A program made the translations under genes and the position numbers. This document shows, in pieces, positions 1-17,020 of a stretch of 21,199 nucleotides of DNA (the stretch's first letter is position 1; each line of letters opens with the position of its first letter). Below the pieces are notes generated by a model. It did not search any database, was not told the origin of the DNA, and saw only the letters and a program-made list of their open reading frames with translations. This DNA is from an uncultured Caldilinea sp. (GTDB taxonomy: Bacteria; Chloroflexota; Anaerolineae; Caldilineales; Caldilineaceae): the NCBI GenBank assembly GCA_937928035.1, contig CALFWA010000097.1, forward strand, positions 1-21,199. The letters are read 5' to 3'.

Positions 1-1333
1 CGTAGATCATGATTACGACCAACGCCAGGCTGGGACCGCCTGCCCAGGCGGGCAACGACACGCCCGGCGTCAGCAGATTGAAGACGCCGTTCGGCTCGTT
101 GATCCATCCCAACGCAGGAAGTCCAAAGAAGTTCAAAATACTGTTGATCGGAGCCGTCGGCCGATTTGAGAAAATGATCTTAAAAACAGCGGCGGTGCCT
201 ACGAAAGGGGCGATATAGGGCAGAAAATAGATTACGCGAAAAAGGTCGCGCCCGCGAATCTCCTGGAAAAGCAGTACGGCAAGGATAAGCGCCACGATCA
301 GCTGCGGAGGAATGGTGCCCAGCGAGTAGTAAAAGGTCGCCAGTAAGGCGTTCCACCAGACGCGGTCTCCCTGTGCAATCACGCGCGGCGCTTCTGCGAT
401 CAACACCCAGGCGCCGAGGATCAACGCAGCGGCCCCCATCAGTCGAAAGATTGCGCTGGCCATGGTCTCACGATGGCTGGCGCTTTGCCAGAGTTTCCAG
501 GACAGCCAGAGCAGGAGAAAGCCGGCGCTGATCAAGATCATCTGCGAGGCAAGATCCAAACCACCGCCGGCGCTCAGAGAGGTCTCGATCCGTCTCTCCA
601 GCTCAGCCCAGGTCAGCCAACCGATCGCCCCCGCCAGCGCCAGCAAGATCGTCGCCAATGTGAACGAACCGGTGTAGTTGCCGTAGCGATGACGACGGCG
701 ACGCATGCGCGCCATCAGCCAGGCGCTCAAGGCGCCGAGGAGCAACCCACCCAACATCAACCCCATCATCTGCATCACCTGCGGGGCGGTCAGGGCTTCG
801 CCGAGGAGGCGTTGAAAATTTTCCGGCGTATTGCGGGCGCCGCGCAGCTGGTTGGGAATGTCGAGCAACAGCGGCAGCAGCTGGATCACCCAGCCCACCC
901 CTGCCGAGACCATCACGCCAAAGGCGACGCCGGGCGCCGCCCATCCCCAGAATGCATCATTGTGCGCCCTTGCCTCCTGCGCGCCTCGCCACAGCGCACG
1001 CGCCGCCAGGAAGACAAGCGCCAAAATGCTCCAAAAGCCCAGCAGGTAGGTGAGATCGCCAGTTGCGGTGATATAGTTTCCCAGCCCATCGAATGTGCCG
1101 GGGATGCGATTGATGCCTCGATGAGTGCTCATGAAGGCCGCAAAGATCAGGGGAAAGAGGCCAAAGACGCCGATAACCAGAAAGGCCGGCGTCAGAAAGA
1201 GGTAGGCCAACAACGCCTCGCGCACGCGTCGGCCCTGTCGCCCTGACAGAATGCCGCGCCTGGCGGCGACGGAGAGAGCCTGGGGCGTCGAAGAGGCGGA
1301 TTTGGTTTCGCCGGTCAGGAGCGCATCACTCAT
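1..1333 (-). CDS. Sugar ABC transporter permease, MalF/UgpA-type (3' end beyond window)
   Basis: One open frame of 444 codons runs from ATG at 1333 off the left edge. It follows an AGAGG Shine-Dalgarno about 6 nt upstream. Residues about 41-68 form a first membrane segment (AYLFLTPAFLVIGVFGLFPL), the usual start of MalF/UgpA permeases of carbohydrate (CUT1) importers. Further hydrophobic segments lie near 96-112, 131-157, 185-206, 224-242, 264-281 and 294-313. The conserved permease core starts near 329, with YYSLGTIPPQLIVALILAV and, from 369, YFLPYIAPFVGTAAVFKIIF. The EAA loop that contacts the ATPase would lie past the edge. Family members are usually about 290-310 aa. This one exceeds 444 because several extra helices are inserted between TM1 and the core. 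A second permease and a binding protein probably flank it outside the window; this is inference. The substrate cannot be read from the sequence. Confidence 0.9.
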   Translation of the reverse strand, partial: MSDALLTGETKSASSTPQALSVAARRGILSGRQGRRVREALLAYLFLTPAFLVIGVFGLFPLIFAAFMSTHRGINRIPGTFDGLGNYITATGDLTYLLGFWSILALVFLAARALWRGAQEARAHNDAFWGWAAPGVAFGVMVSAGVGWVIQLLPLLLDIPNQLRGARNTPENFQRLLGEALTAPQVMQMMGLMLGGLLLGALSAWLMARMRRRRHRYGNYTGSFTLATILLALAGAIGWLTWAELERRIETSLSAGGGLDLASQMILISAGFLLLWLSWKLWQSASHRETMASAIFRLMGAAALILGAWVLIAEAPRVIAQGDRVWWNALLATFYYSLGTIPPQLIVALILAVLLFQEIRGRDLFRVIYFLPYIAPFVGTAAVFKIIFSNRPTAPINSILNFFGLPALGWINEPNGVFNLLTPGVSLPAWAGGPSLALVVIMIY

Positions 1334-1487
1334 GAAGCCTCTGGTCTGTGCTCGGATGTATCGGCGGGCGCAGGGCTGTTAACATCGCAGGTCAATCTTT
1401 GGAAAATTGAGCCGTCGCCTCGCTATTGAGGGAGATCGCGCAGGGATGCATCGGCTTCCAATCCTCCGAAACAAGAGAGAAGTCTGC

Positions 1488-1502
1488 ATGATTGGGAATC
1501 AT
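1488..1502. promoter_or_regulatory. 15-bp palindrome, candidate operator
   Basis: ATGATT-GGG-AATCAT is a perfect inverted repeat with 6-bp arms. It covers the -35 of the rightward promoter and lies at about +5 to +19 of the leftward permease promoter. This is a typical place for a repressor that would close both promoters. No regulator gene is visible in the window. Confidence 0.4.
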
Positions 1503-1520
1503 TTTCTCTTTTAGTATAGT
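1492..1520 (+). promoter_or_regulatory. Divergent sigma70-type promoter toward the MoxR gene (distal, P1)
   Basis: On the plus strand, TTGGGA (1492-1497), a 17-nt spacer and TATAGT (1515-1520) form a plausible promoter with its start near 1527. The TATA core at 1515-1518 is shared with the opposing permease promoter. It would give moxR a long leader in addition to the proximal promoter at 1662-1690. Confidence 0.45.
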
Positions 1521-1541
1521 AAACGCAACAGGACGCGTCAA
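1513..1541 (-). promoter_or_regulatory. Sigma70-type promoter for the ABC permease
   Basis: Read on the minus strand, TTGACG (1541-1536) is followed by a 17-nt spacer and TATACT (1518-1513). This is a near-consensus housekeeping promoter. The start of transcription would be near 1506, leaving a leader of about 170 nt before the permease ATG. Its -10 overlaps the -10 of a plus-strand promoter. Confidence 0.65.
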
Positions 1542-1584
1542 TTCTTTTTCAGAATTTTTTCATGCCGAATTGTCGCACGGCATT

Positions 1585-1614
1585 GTTAACAGGTGGTCAA
1601 GCAGCCGTTAACAG
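1585..1614. repeat. Two GTTAACAG octamers 22 bp apart, with a third inverted copy at 1376-1383
   Basis: GTTAACAG occurs at 1585-1592 and 1607-1614 on the plus strand and at 1376-1383 on the minus strand. All three are in the same 363-bp intergenic region. The 22-bp spacing is about two helical turns. Three copies of an AT-rich octamer in so short a GC-rich stretch is more than chance predicts, so a binding motif is plausible. Confidence 0.4.
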
Positions 1615-1640
1615 TGGGAGCAATTTTTTATTTCCAGAAG

Positions 1641-1670
1641 CGATTCCTAACAAAACGATTCCTGACAAAT
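1641..1670 (+). repeat. Tandem direct repeat, 2 x 15 bp, upstream of moxR
   Basis: CGATTCCTAACAAAA (1641-1655) is followed directly by CGATTCCTGACAAAT (1656-1670), with 13 of 15 positions identical. The second copy contains the proposed -35 (CTGACA) of the proximal moxR promoter. A regulator bound to the repeat would touch that promoter. Confidence 0.55.
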
Positions 1671-1690
1671 CGTCCGCTCTGCGGCATACT
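1662..1690 (+). promoter_or_regulatory. Proximal moxR promoter (P2), probably giving a leaderless mRNA
   Basis: CTGACA (1662-1667), a 17-nt spacer and CATACT (1685-1690) are followed by only 6 nt and then ATG at 1697. The expected transcription start coincides with the A of the start codon. No Shine-Dalgarno is present. recJ in this window has the same geometry. Confidence 0.5.
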
Positions 1691-1696
1691 ATCTTT

Positions 1697-3858
<2,162 letters not shown>

Positions 3859-3900
3859 TCGTCCGGAGATACAAATCGCCTGATCCAGAAAGGATTTAAC

Positions 3901-4527
3901 ATGCACCTGATCGAGGCAATCGATACAGCAGAACTGGAATTGCTGCAGAGACGTTGGGGGGCGTTTCCTGTGGCGCGGGCGACGTTGGAGGTCGCCGATC
4001 CCTTCTTGAGCGGCGAGCATCAGCAGTTGGTCTCAAACGGCCGTCGCGCAGAGATCTGCTACATCCTGCATCGCGGAGACCCGGTCCAAGGGGTGCTGTT
4101 GCATTCCAAGAGTTTTTACCCAGAGGGTATGTATCGGCTTCCCACGGGTGGCGTGCACACCGGAGAGAGCGTCTTAGATACAGTGACGCGTGAGATCTTC
4201 GAAGAAACCGGTCTGCGAGTCGGCGACGGCGAGGATGGCGCGCAAGTTGAACGCTGCCTGGGAGTGTTGGCCTACGAACTGCACCATGCAAGGTTAGGCG
4301 CCGTCTCGTTCGCCACCTATCACTTTCTGGTGCATATGCCGTCGGACGCAACTGTCGCGCCGCAAGACCCGGAGGAATCTATCCGCGGCTGGCAGTGGCG
4401 ACCGGCGACGGACTTGCCTTGGGTCGCCGATATGTTGGCGATGACCTACCGGATTTCCAGAGAGTGGGCGGATTGGGGGCGCTATCGCGCGCTCAGCCAT
4501 CGATTCGTGGCTGAACGCCTGTTTTAA
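3901..4527 (+). CDS. Nudix (NUDIX) hydrolase
   Basis: The 208-aa protein carries a complete Nudix box from G83 to L105 (GX5EX7REUXEEXGU): G83, E89, R97-E98, E101-E102, G104. These are the Mg2+-binding and catalytic residues that hydrolyse a nucleoside diphosphate linked to another group. The substrate cannot be assigned. The roughly 80-residue N-terminal extension and the C-terminal part give no clear subfamily. The start follows a good SD, AAAGGA, about 6 nt before the ATG. The gene lies 42 bp after the DUF58 gene and may be cotranscribed. It converges on the minus-strand gene ending at 4553 with only 25 bp between them. No terminator hairpin is visible there. Confidence 0.92.
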   Translation: MHLIEAIDTAELELLQRRWGAFPVARATLEVADPFLSGEHQQLVSNGRRAEICYILHRGDPVQGVLLHSKSFYPEGMYRLPTGGVHTGESVLDTVTREIFEETGLRVGDGEDGAQVERCLGVLAYELHHARLGAVSFATYHFLVHMPSDATVAPQDPEESIRGWQWRPATDLPWVADMLAMTYRISREWADWGRYRALSHRFVAERLF

Positions 4528-4552
4528 AGCTCATGCGCCGCGCAACAAAATG

Positions 4553-5260
<708 letters not shown>

Positions 5261-5269
5261 GATAGCGAT

Positions 5270-5298
5270 AGTGTAAGGCCAACAGCCGCCGACGACAA
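5270..5298 (-). promoter_or_regulatory. Candidate promoter for the AsnC-like gene
   Basis: On the minus strand TTGTCG (5298-5293), a 17-nt spacer and TACACT (5275-5270) lie 9 nt before the GTG at 5260. The leader would be 0-3 nt, so this could be a third near-leaderless start. Each box matches the consensus at only 4 of 6 positions. Confidence 0.35.
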
Positions 5299-5398
5299 AT
5301 TAAAATCAAAGGAGGCGCCACTCTATTTCCCTTCGGGGCGAGGCGAGAGAGGTTGGTGAGATGAAGGCGCAGTTTTCTGGAAAGCCGATCGCTGCTCT

Positions 5399-5749
5399 TC
5401 AAGCTATAGTTATCTTGAGTTGGTCGCCGATTTGTGTTCGTGTGCGGGCAATGGTGCCGACCGGCGCTTCGACGACATAGCGACTGTTGCGATAGATTTT
5501 GCCGATACTCCATGGCTTCATCGCCGGGTCTAGCCCTACCACGCAATGGTTCTTGTCCACATAGATGACGTCGATAGGGATAGACATGAACATGCAGTGA
5601 ACGCCACGGCAGGGTTCGATGACGATTCCATGCCCTTCAGGCAGATCGCGCACCCCGATCAATCCACGCAGTCGCGTCCAGCGCGTGTTCGCCATCTTGC
5701 CGTGGCTAAGTACAATCGTGTTTTGACTTTGGTTTTCAATTTGCACCAT
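5399..5749 (-). CDS. DUF192 family protein
   Basis: This 116-aa protein matches the DUF192 pattern along its length: TRWTRLRGLIGVRDL near the start, an EPCRGVHCMFMSIPIDVIYVD core (with the usual PC...H...M...PID-(V/I)), a PW pair (KPWSIGKIYRN), the EAPVGT turn and a final GDQLKI. The family is small and of unknown biochemical role. Many members carry a signal peptide or lipobox, but this one does not show one. The ATG at 5749 is preferred. A GTG at 5764 would add five residues. The gene sits 134 bp downstream of the prepilin peptidase on the same strand, so it may be the tail of the Tad transcription unit. Confidence 0.85.
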   Translation of the reverse strand: MVQIENQSQNTIVLSHGKMANTRWTRLRGLIGVRDLPEGHGIVIEPCRGVHCMFMSIPIDVIYVDKNHCVVGLDPAMKPWSIGKIYRNSRYVVEAPVGTIARTRTQIGDQLKITIA

Positions 5750-5898
5750 GTTTGTATACCGCACCTTGCTTCCAATATCGGTTATTGCGACGCCAGCTGC
5801 CGTGCTGGGACGGCGCCGATCACGATGAAAATCCTACAGGCTTCTCAGGCGTTCCCTTTTCGTTTCGCCCCTCTGCAACCTTTGCATCGGAGCTGCGT

Positions 5899-6632
<734 letters not shown>

Positions 6633-6636
<4 letters not shown>

Positions 6637-7754
6637 GGGATCAAACTCGCCGCTCGCAATTGCCCATCCTGCGCAGGTTCGCCGGTGGTTGAGCCACAGA
6701 AAGTGACGCAGTTGTTGCTGCAATCTTTGGTGGCCAACACGGCTTTGCTGGTGATGGCGCGCACCGTGCGCGGCATGCCGGGCTTCGGGTTGAGCCGGAA
6801 GGTGTGAATCCATCCGGTCACTTTCACGCAACCAAAATCGGTTACATAGTACGTCTGCGCTTCGTGTCCGGTGCAATTGCTGCCGGAAGCGCAGTTGACG
6901 GACGTAAAGAGTGGCACAGCCACCGACTGCCCGGCGCGGGCGTTGACGTCATCCTTGACGCCCGCCTTGATGCCGCGCAGGCCGGGAATGCAAGCAGGGA
7001 GTTTGACGCGGCCGCCAAAGCTGTTGCGCAGGCGGCAGGCCAGCTCTGCTGCGCCGCATCCGTTGGCCTTGCATGGGTCGACGTAAACCTGCTCGCTCGG
7101 CGGCGGATCGGGAAAGTCCATCCAGCCGCGCGATACGGTCGTGGCGACCGTGAAATCGTCGGCGCCGTCGCCATCCAGGTCGCAGATATAACAGTCGCAC
7201 ACCGGTCGCGGCTGGCCGTTGATGGTGCAGGTCGCCTCCACCCTATCATAGTCGGCGTCCCAGATGACGACCGACTGACCACACGGGACATCTTTGAATA
7301 GTGCAGCATCCAGCGCAATCGGCCAGAGACCGCAGGCCGAATCCGCCGCTCCACACGCCGATCGGGCCGTGGCGCCGACCTCGACCGTGCCGTCTTCGCC
7401 TCCCCACCCCAACACACGGCCGATCAGAACGGCAGCGCGCGTGCGAGCGGTGACGGTAACGCGATTGCCCTGGACGGAGACGGAGCTTAACGCAAGGTCG
7501 GTGTTGTTCATGCCGTTGCGCCGCATAAAGTCACGCGCTTTGTCGACCGCACTTTGGACGCCTCGCCCCATGCAGAGTTCACGCGCTGCTGCCAGTGCGC
7601 CGGCGTCAGCTGCGTTCTGAAGCTGCCGTCGCACCGCATACACGTTGCCGGCTTCGATCGTGACGCCCGCAAACGCGAGCAACACCATGAACATGAAAGC
7701 GAATTGGATGAGCGACTGTCCTCGTTCGTCGCTGAAAAATTTTCGCCTACTCAT
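6633..7754 (-). CDS. tadG: TadG-like pseudopilin, cysteine-rich, with a Ca-binding-type loop
   Basis: The 373-aa protein opens with the TadE/G-like N terminus: SDERGQSLIQFAFMFMVL, one membrane helix (about 15-36), then the NVYAVRRQLQNAADAGALAA signature (37-56). The rest would be outside the cell. It has 17 cysteines from residue 134 on (18 in all), including the cluster C186-x-C188-x2-C191 and three near 345-353. Directly after C191 comes DLDGDGADD (192-200), a DxDxDG loop like those of dockerin and FG-GAP calcium sites. Classical TadG carries a VWA domain, which is not evident here. The cleavage-site position that is Glu in Flp is Gln (SLIQF). The start overlaps the preceding tadE stop as ATGA. 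Confidence 0.85.
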
Positions 7755-8281
7755 GATCCACTCTGTGACGTGTCAGAACCGTAATGCATCATCGTGGCCG
7801 ATGCGCTGATGGGAATTTCGCCTAAACCGATCAGCTCTCCAAATTGCGACCGATAGAGCACACGCACGCGTACTTCCACCGGCGCACCTGGCGCAGGGCA
7901 CCCCGTCGAGACAGGGTCGGGAGAGATGGTCACGTTTTGCGGCAAAATGCGAACCCCCGCCCTGTTGACGTTTGCGTTAGTCTCATTCACCACTGCATTG
8001 ACGATGGCGGAGCGCAGCGCCGCGCGGTTGCTGGATAGACAGGGCGAGCGCGAATAGAGCCGCGCCCCCTCGCGCGAGGCGTTCAGCACGACGCCATAAT
8101 GTTGGTAGGCGAAGCCAAGATCGACGGCCCCCACCACCAGCGCCAGCATGAGCACGACGATAAAACTCATCTCGATCAAATTGGCGCCGCGTTCTGAACG
8201 CCACCGGTTGATCAGCCAATTGAGCCCGGTCACCGAACGATTCAGGCGGACGCCTTTCTCTGTTTCTTCTCTTGCGCCCAT
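7751..8281 (-). CDS. tadE: TadE-like pseudopilin (second copy)
   Basis: The 176-aa protein has an N-terminal cytoplasmic stretch of about 30 residues. The pseudopilin signature ERGANLIEMSFIVVLMLALV and a single membrane helix (about 36-58) follow, then QHYGVVLNASREGARLYSRS, the classic TadE continuation. The remainder is exported. The ATG at 8281 is preceded by a textbook SD, AGGAGGTGATT, with 5-nt spacing. A GTG at 8287 would begin inside that SD and is less likely. The stop overlaps the tadG start (ATGA), so the two are probably made together. A second TadE gene lies at 16116-16526. Confidence 0.9.
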   Translation of the reverse strand: MGAREETEKGVRLNRSVTGLNWLINRWRSERGANLIEMSFIVVLMLALVVGAVDLGFAYQHYGVVLNASREGARLYSRSPCLSSNRAALRSAIVNAVVNETNANVNRAGVRILPQNVTISPDPVSTGCPAPGAPVEVRVRVLYRSQFGELIGLGEIPISASATMMHYGSDTSQSGS

Positions 8282-8467
8282 AATCACCTCCTGGAGCCGT
8301 CAAAGCCGAGAACCTTCAGATGACGATCTGCGAATGTTGCGCTGCCTTCGACGCTACACTGTGAGCGGCCTTCTTCATTGTACGGAAATCCATTTCATGG
8401 TCGCTACTGCCAAAAGATCGATCCTGGCGCATGAGCCTACTGCTTTTGGCGTTAGATGCGCCGGCAA

Positions 8468-8489
8468 TGCGCGCTCTGTTTCGCGCGCA
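8468..8489 (-). other. Perfect 7-bp hairpin after tadA
   Basis: TGCGCGC, an 8-nt loop and GCGCGCA lie 21 nt past the tadA stop, inside the 228-bp gap before tadE. The gap is the longest within the Tad block. There is no U-tract on the minus strand, so it is not a standard intrinsic terminator. An mRNA-stability or processing element is an inference. Confidence 0.4.
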
Positions 8490-8509
8490 GCGCGGAGACG
8501 TTTTGTGAT

Positions 8510-9865
<1,356 letters not shown>

Positions 9866-9876
9866 CTCTCCCTCCT

Positions 9877-11736
<1,860 letters not shown>

Positions 11737-11748
11737 TTCTGTTTCCTC

Positions 11749-12705
11749 CTAGCGCGCCATCGCCTGCAGCGATTCCATAATTTGGGGCACGACGGGGCCA
11801 AGGATCACGACGAACAGCGCCGGGAAGATGAAGAGCACGAGCACCAGCACGATTTTGACGGTGGCGCTGTGCGCCTGCTCTTCCGCCAGTTGACGCCGCT
11901 TTAAACGCATCTGATCCGCCTGCGTGTGCAGCACCTGCGCAATGCTCATGCCCAGCATGTTCGACTGAATCAGCACCGCCACGAAGGTGCGCAGCTCATC
12001 GACCTGCGTGCGTTCAGCCATATGGCGCAGCGCCTCGTTGCGCGACACGCCGACGCGCATCTCGCTGACGACGCGGCGAAATTCCTGCGACAGGGCGTTG
12101 TCCCACTGCTCCCCCACGCGCAGCATCGCCGACTCGAACGCCAGTCCGGCTTCGACGCCGATCGTGAGCATATCGAGCGCATCGGGCAGGGCGCGACGAA
12201 TTTCGACTTTGCGCTTTTTGATGCGCTGATTGAGCCAGAGCTTGGGCGCCATGAAGCCGATGAAGAGTGCGATGAAGGCGTTGCGCAGTGCGACGAAGAG
12301 CGGCTCGCTGTGGCCGGCCACCAAAAAATAGAGGGCGCCGGCGCCGACGCCTAGAACTACGCGCAGCCCGACATAGTCGACCGCACTCAGGCCGCCCGGA
12401 TTGCCCGCCTGGATCAGCGCCGTGTTGATCTTTTCGAGGTTGTGCTGGGGCATCATCTCTGCCACGCGCAGGCTGATGCGGCGGAAGAGCGGCAAGATCA
12501 TCCGTCTGACGAATGGCTGGTGCAGCTCCTCGTCAACGAGTCGTCTGGGGTCGACCATGCTTTCCATGCGCTCGGTCACGGCGCGCGACGCACCGGCTGG
12601 CGAAAGCGCCATCCAGACGGCGATCACCGTCGCCGCCACCAACAGGCCAAAGAGCATGGGCGCCATCGTTCCACCGATCAGACCGAGAGCTATATCAAGA
12701 GCCAT
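11749..12705 (-). CDS. tadC: Pilus platform protein TadC (type II secretion F family)
   Basis: The 318-aa inner-membrane protein has an N-terminal helix (about 8-33), a central pair near 108-155 and a C-terminal hydrophobic end (VKIVLVLVLFIFPALFVVIL). Between them lies the T2SS-F cytoplasmic domain with LPDALDMLTIGVEAGLAFES and ALRHMAERTQVDELRTFVAV. With TadB it forms the platform against which TadA works. It starts 15 nt after tadB with a GAGG SD. Its TAG stop forms part of the next gene's SD (TAGGAGG), so expression of the two is tightly linked. The assignment as TadC rather than TadB rests on order and on resemblance of the F domain. Confidence 0.93.
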   Translation of the reverse strand: MALDIALGLIGGTMAPMLFGLLVAATVIAVWMALSPAGASRAVTERMESMVDPRRLVDEELHQPFVRRMILPLFRRISLRVAEMMPQHNLEKINTALIQAGNPGGLSAVDYVGLRVVLGVGAGALYFLVAGHSEPLFVALRNAFIALFIGFMAPKLWLNQRIKKRKVEIRRALPDALDMLTIGVEAGLAFESAMLRVGEQWDNALSQEFRRVVSEMRVGVSRNEALRHMAERTQVDELRTFVAVLIQSNMLGMSIAQVLHTQADQMRLKRRQLAEEQAHSATVKIVLVLVLFIFPALFVVILGPVVPQIMESLQAMAR

Positions 12706-12720
12706 ATCGTCGACCTCGCG

Positions 12721-13671
<951 letters not shown>

Positions 13672-13674
13672 GGT

Positions 13675-14940
<1,266 letters not shown>

Positions 14941-14957
14941 GTTATGCCCCCTCTGTT

Positions 14958-14994
14958 TGTTGCGTGTCGCGTGTTGCGTATTCAGCGTTTTGCG
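14958..14994. repeat. Degenerate heptamer array (TGTTGCG type)
   Basis: TGTTGCG, TGTCGCG, TGTTGCG, a 9-nt variant TATTCAGCG and TTTTGCG follow head to tail between cpaB and tadZ. The repeats lie in the 150-bp gap, close to the tadZ start region. They are paired with a second 7-nt-phased array at 15039-15080. Confidence 0.55.
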
Positions 14995-15038
14995 TTCTGG
15001 GTGGGTAACCGCTTATGCACCCTGGGCTGTGCAACCTG

Positions 15039-15080
15039 CACCACGAAATACGCGCCACGGAACATGCACCACGAAACACG
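15039..15080. repeat. Three 14-bp units (CACCACGAAATACG type)
   Basis: CACCACGAAATACG, CGCCACGGAACATG and CACCACGAAACACG are contiguous 14-bp units, each made of two 7-nt halves. The array ends 10 bp from the cpaB stop. Its 7-nt phase matches the neighbouring array at 14958-14994. The units are contiguous with no spacers, so this is not a CRISPR. Confidence 0.6.
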
Positions 15081-15090
15081 ATTCCCACCT

Positions 15091-15903
<813 letters not shown>

Positions 15904-15987
15904 ACTTTTCTTCCACCCTTTCGGTTGGCGAGGCGCACTCTTCATCCGCAGCGCCTCGCCGGTCTTCCCGTAGTTTTGTGCGCCGGA

Positions 15988-15999
15988 GCGCTGCAGCGC
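15988..15999. other. 12-bp perfect palindrome GCGCTGCAGCGC
   Basis: The palindrome lies in the tadE-cpaB gap, about 85 bp upstream of the preferred cpaB start. It has no loop, so a protein-binding site is more likely than an RNA hairpin. No function is known. Confidence 0.3.
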
Positions 16000-16115
16000 G
16001 CCGAAGGCAGCGACCCACGAGCGCGCCGCAGGTTTTCAACTTGCGGTGGCTACACTGCGCAGAGCGACCCTGGCGAGTTGTAGCCGTGCGTCTCGTGCGG
16101 TCGTTGCCGCCAGCG

Positions 16116-16526
<411 letters not shown>

Positions 16527-16616
16527 ATTCACCTCTTTTGGCCTGTTACGGGTCGCCCTCTCAACGGTGGCGGTCTCTCATGCACTCGTGATCTACATTC
16601 AGATTCCTGTTTGAGG

Positions 16617-16811
16617 TTAGTTTCTACCTGCTGCGTCTGCGACGGCGCCGGCAAGGGTCTCCCACATGCCCTGGATCGATCCACCCAACGCTATCAAGGC
16701 CCCGACGGCCGCCAACGCCAGCAGACCGGCGATCAACGCATACTCGATGAGGTCCTGCCCTTCTTCCCGTTCAAGGTACGACTTGAGAATCAGATAGTAG
16801 TACGTAATCAT
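16617..16811 (-). CDS. flp: Flp-type major pilin
   Basis: The 64-aa protein is a typical Flp prepilin: an 18-residue leader, then cleavage predicted after G18 in EEG-QDLIEYALIAGLL, with Glu at +5 and Tyr at +6 as required by TadV-type peptidases. The mature 46-residue chain has one hydrophobic helix (ALIAGLLALAAVGALIAL) and a short polar tail. It should form the pilus fibre. The ATG has a strong SD, AGGAGGAG, 5 nt upstream. It is the first gene of the Tad block, and a 317-bp non-coding region separates it from recJ. Only one flp copy is present in the window. Confidence 0.95.
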   Translation of the reverse strand: MITYYYLILKSYLEREEGQDLIEYALIAGLLALAAVGALIALGGSIQGMWETLAGAVADAAGRN

Positions 16812-16831
16812 TTGTGCTCCTCCTGTTGAGC

Positions 16832-16848
16832 GATTGACTGAGATTGAC
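16832..16848. repeat. Two GATTGAC repeats spaced 10 bp, upstream of flp
   Basis: GATTGAC occurs at 16832-16838 and 16842-16848, one helical turn apart, just upstream of the flp SD. A third, weaker copy (CAATGAC) is at 16850-16856. They could be a protein-binding site on DNA or leader RNA. Confidence 0.3.
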
Positions 16849-16871
16849 CCAATGACTGTTTATTCTGCGAA

Positions 16872-16892
16872 GCGCCTTTGCACCGGAGGCGC
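16872..16892 (-). other. Hairpin in the flp leader region
   Basis: GCGCCT and AGGCGC pair perfectly around a 9-nt loop, about 60 nt upstream of the flp ATG. There is no following U-tract on the minus strand. It may be part of the flp 5' leader. Confidence 0.35.
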
Positions 16893-16983
16893 ATCACATA
16901 CGTTCTACACGGCGTCCGGCGGCGGCTCGATGCAGGAGTGCGACGGTGAAGCAGAAGAGCGGGGGATCGGCCTGCGTGCGCCG

Positions 16984-17020
16984 GAACGTCCATCTACGTT
17001 CTAGCCAAGATGGTACTTGG
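16984..17020. other. Two adjacent hairpins with complementary loops in the recJ-flp gap
   Basis: On the plus strand, GAACGT-(CCATCT)-ACGTTC (16984-17001) is followed 3 nt later by CCAAG-(ATGGTA)-CTTGG (17005-17020). CCAT of the first loop is complementary to ATGG of the second, so a kissing contact or an alternative pairing is possible. The stems are short. The rest of 16812-17128 holds two TAGAACGTA copies on the minus strand (16907-16899 and 17003-16995) but no gene and no convincing sigma70 promoter. Confidence 0.35.

Noticed and set aside
473..1246. Plus-strand open frame of 257 codons opposite the ABC permease
   Set aside because: Low-complexity Gln/His/Arg protein with no motif; the minus frame encodes a recognisable permease.
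1392..1451. 19-residue upstream ORF (MHPCAISLNSEATAQFSKD) in the permease leader
   Set aside because: It has a GGAGG 11 nt upstream, but the spacing is long and there is no sign of attenuation structure. A chance ORF is more likely.
1562..1696. Upstream start for moxR at 1562
   Set aside because: The added residues look non-coding, overlap repeats and a promoter, and lack an SD. The family start is at 1697.
6637..6876. 80-residue N-terminal extension of the prepilin peptidase
   Set aside because: It lies inside tadG in another frame and has no membrane or peptidase features. The ATGA overlap at 6636 is the natural start.
8468..8489. Intrinsic terminator after tadA
   Set aside because: The stem is strong but no U-tract follows on the minus strand.
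15039..15080. CRISPR-like repeats
   Set aside because: The 14-bp units are contiguous and degenerate with no spacers, and no cas genes are nearby.
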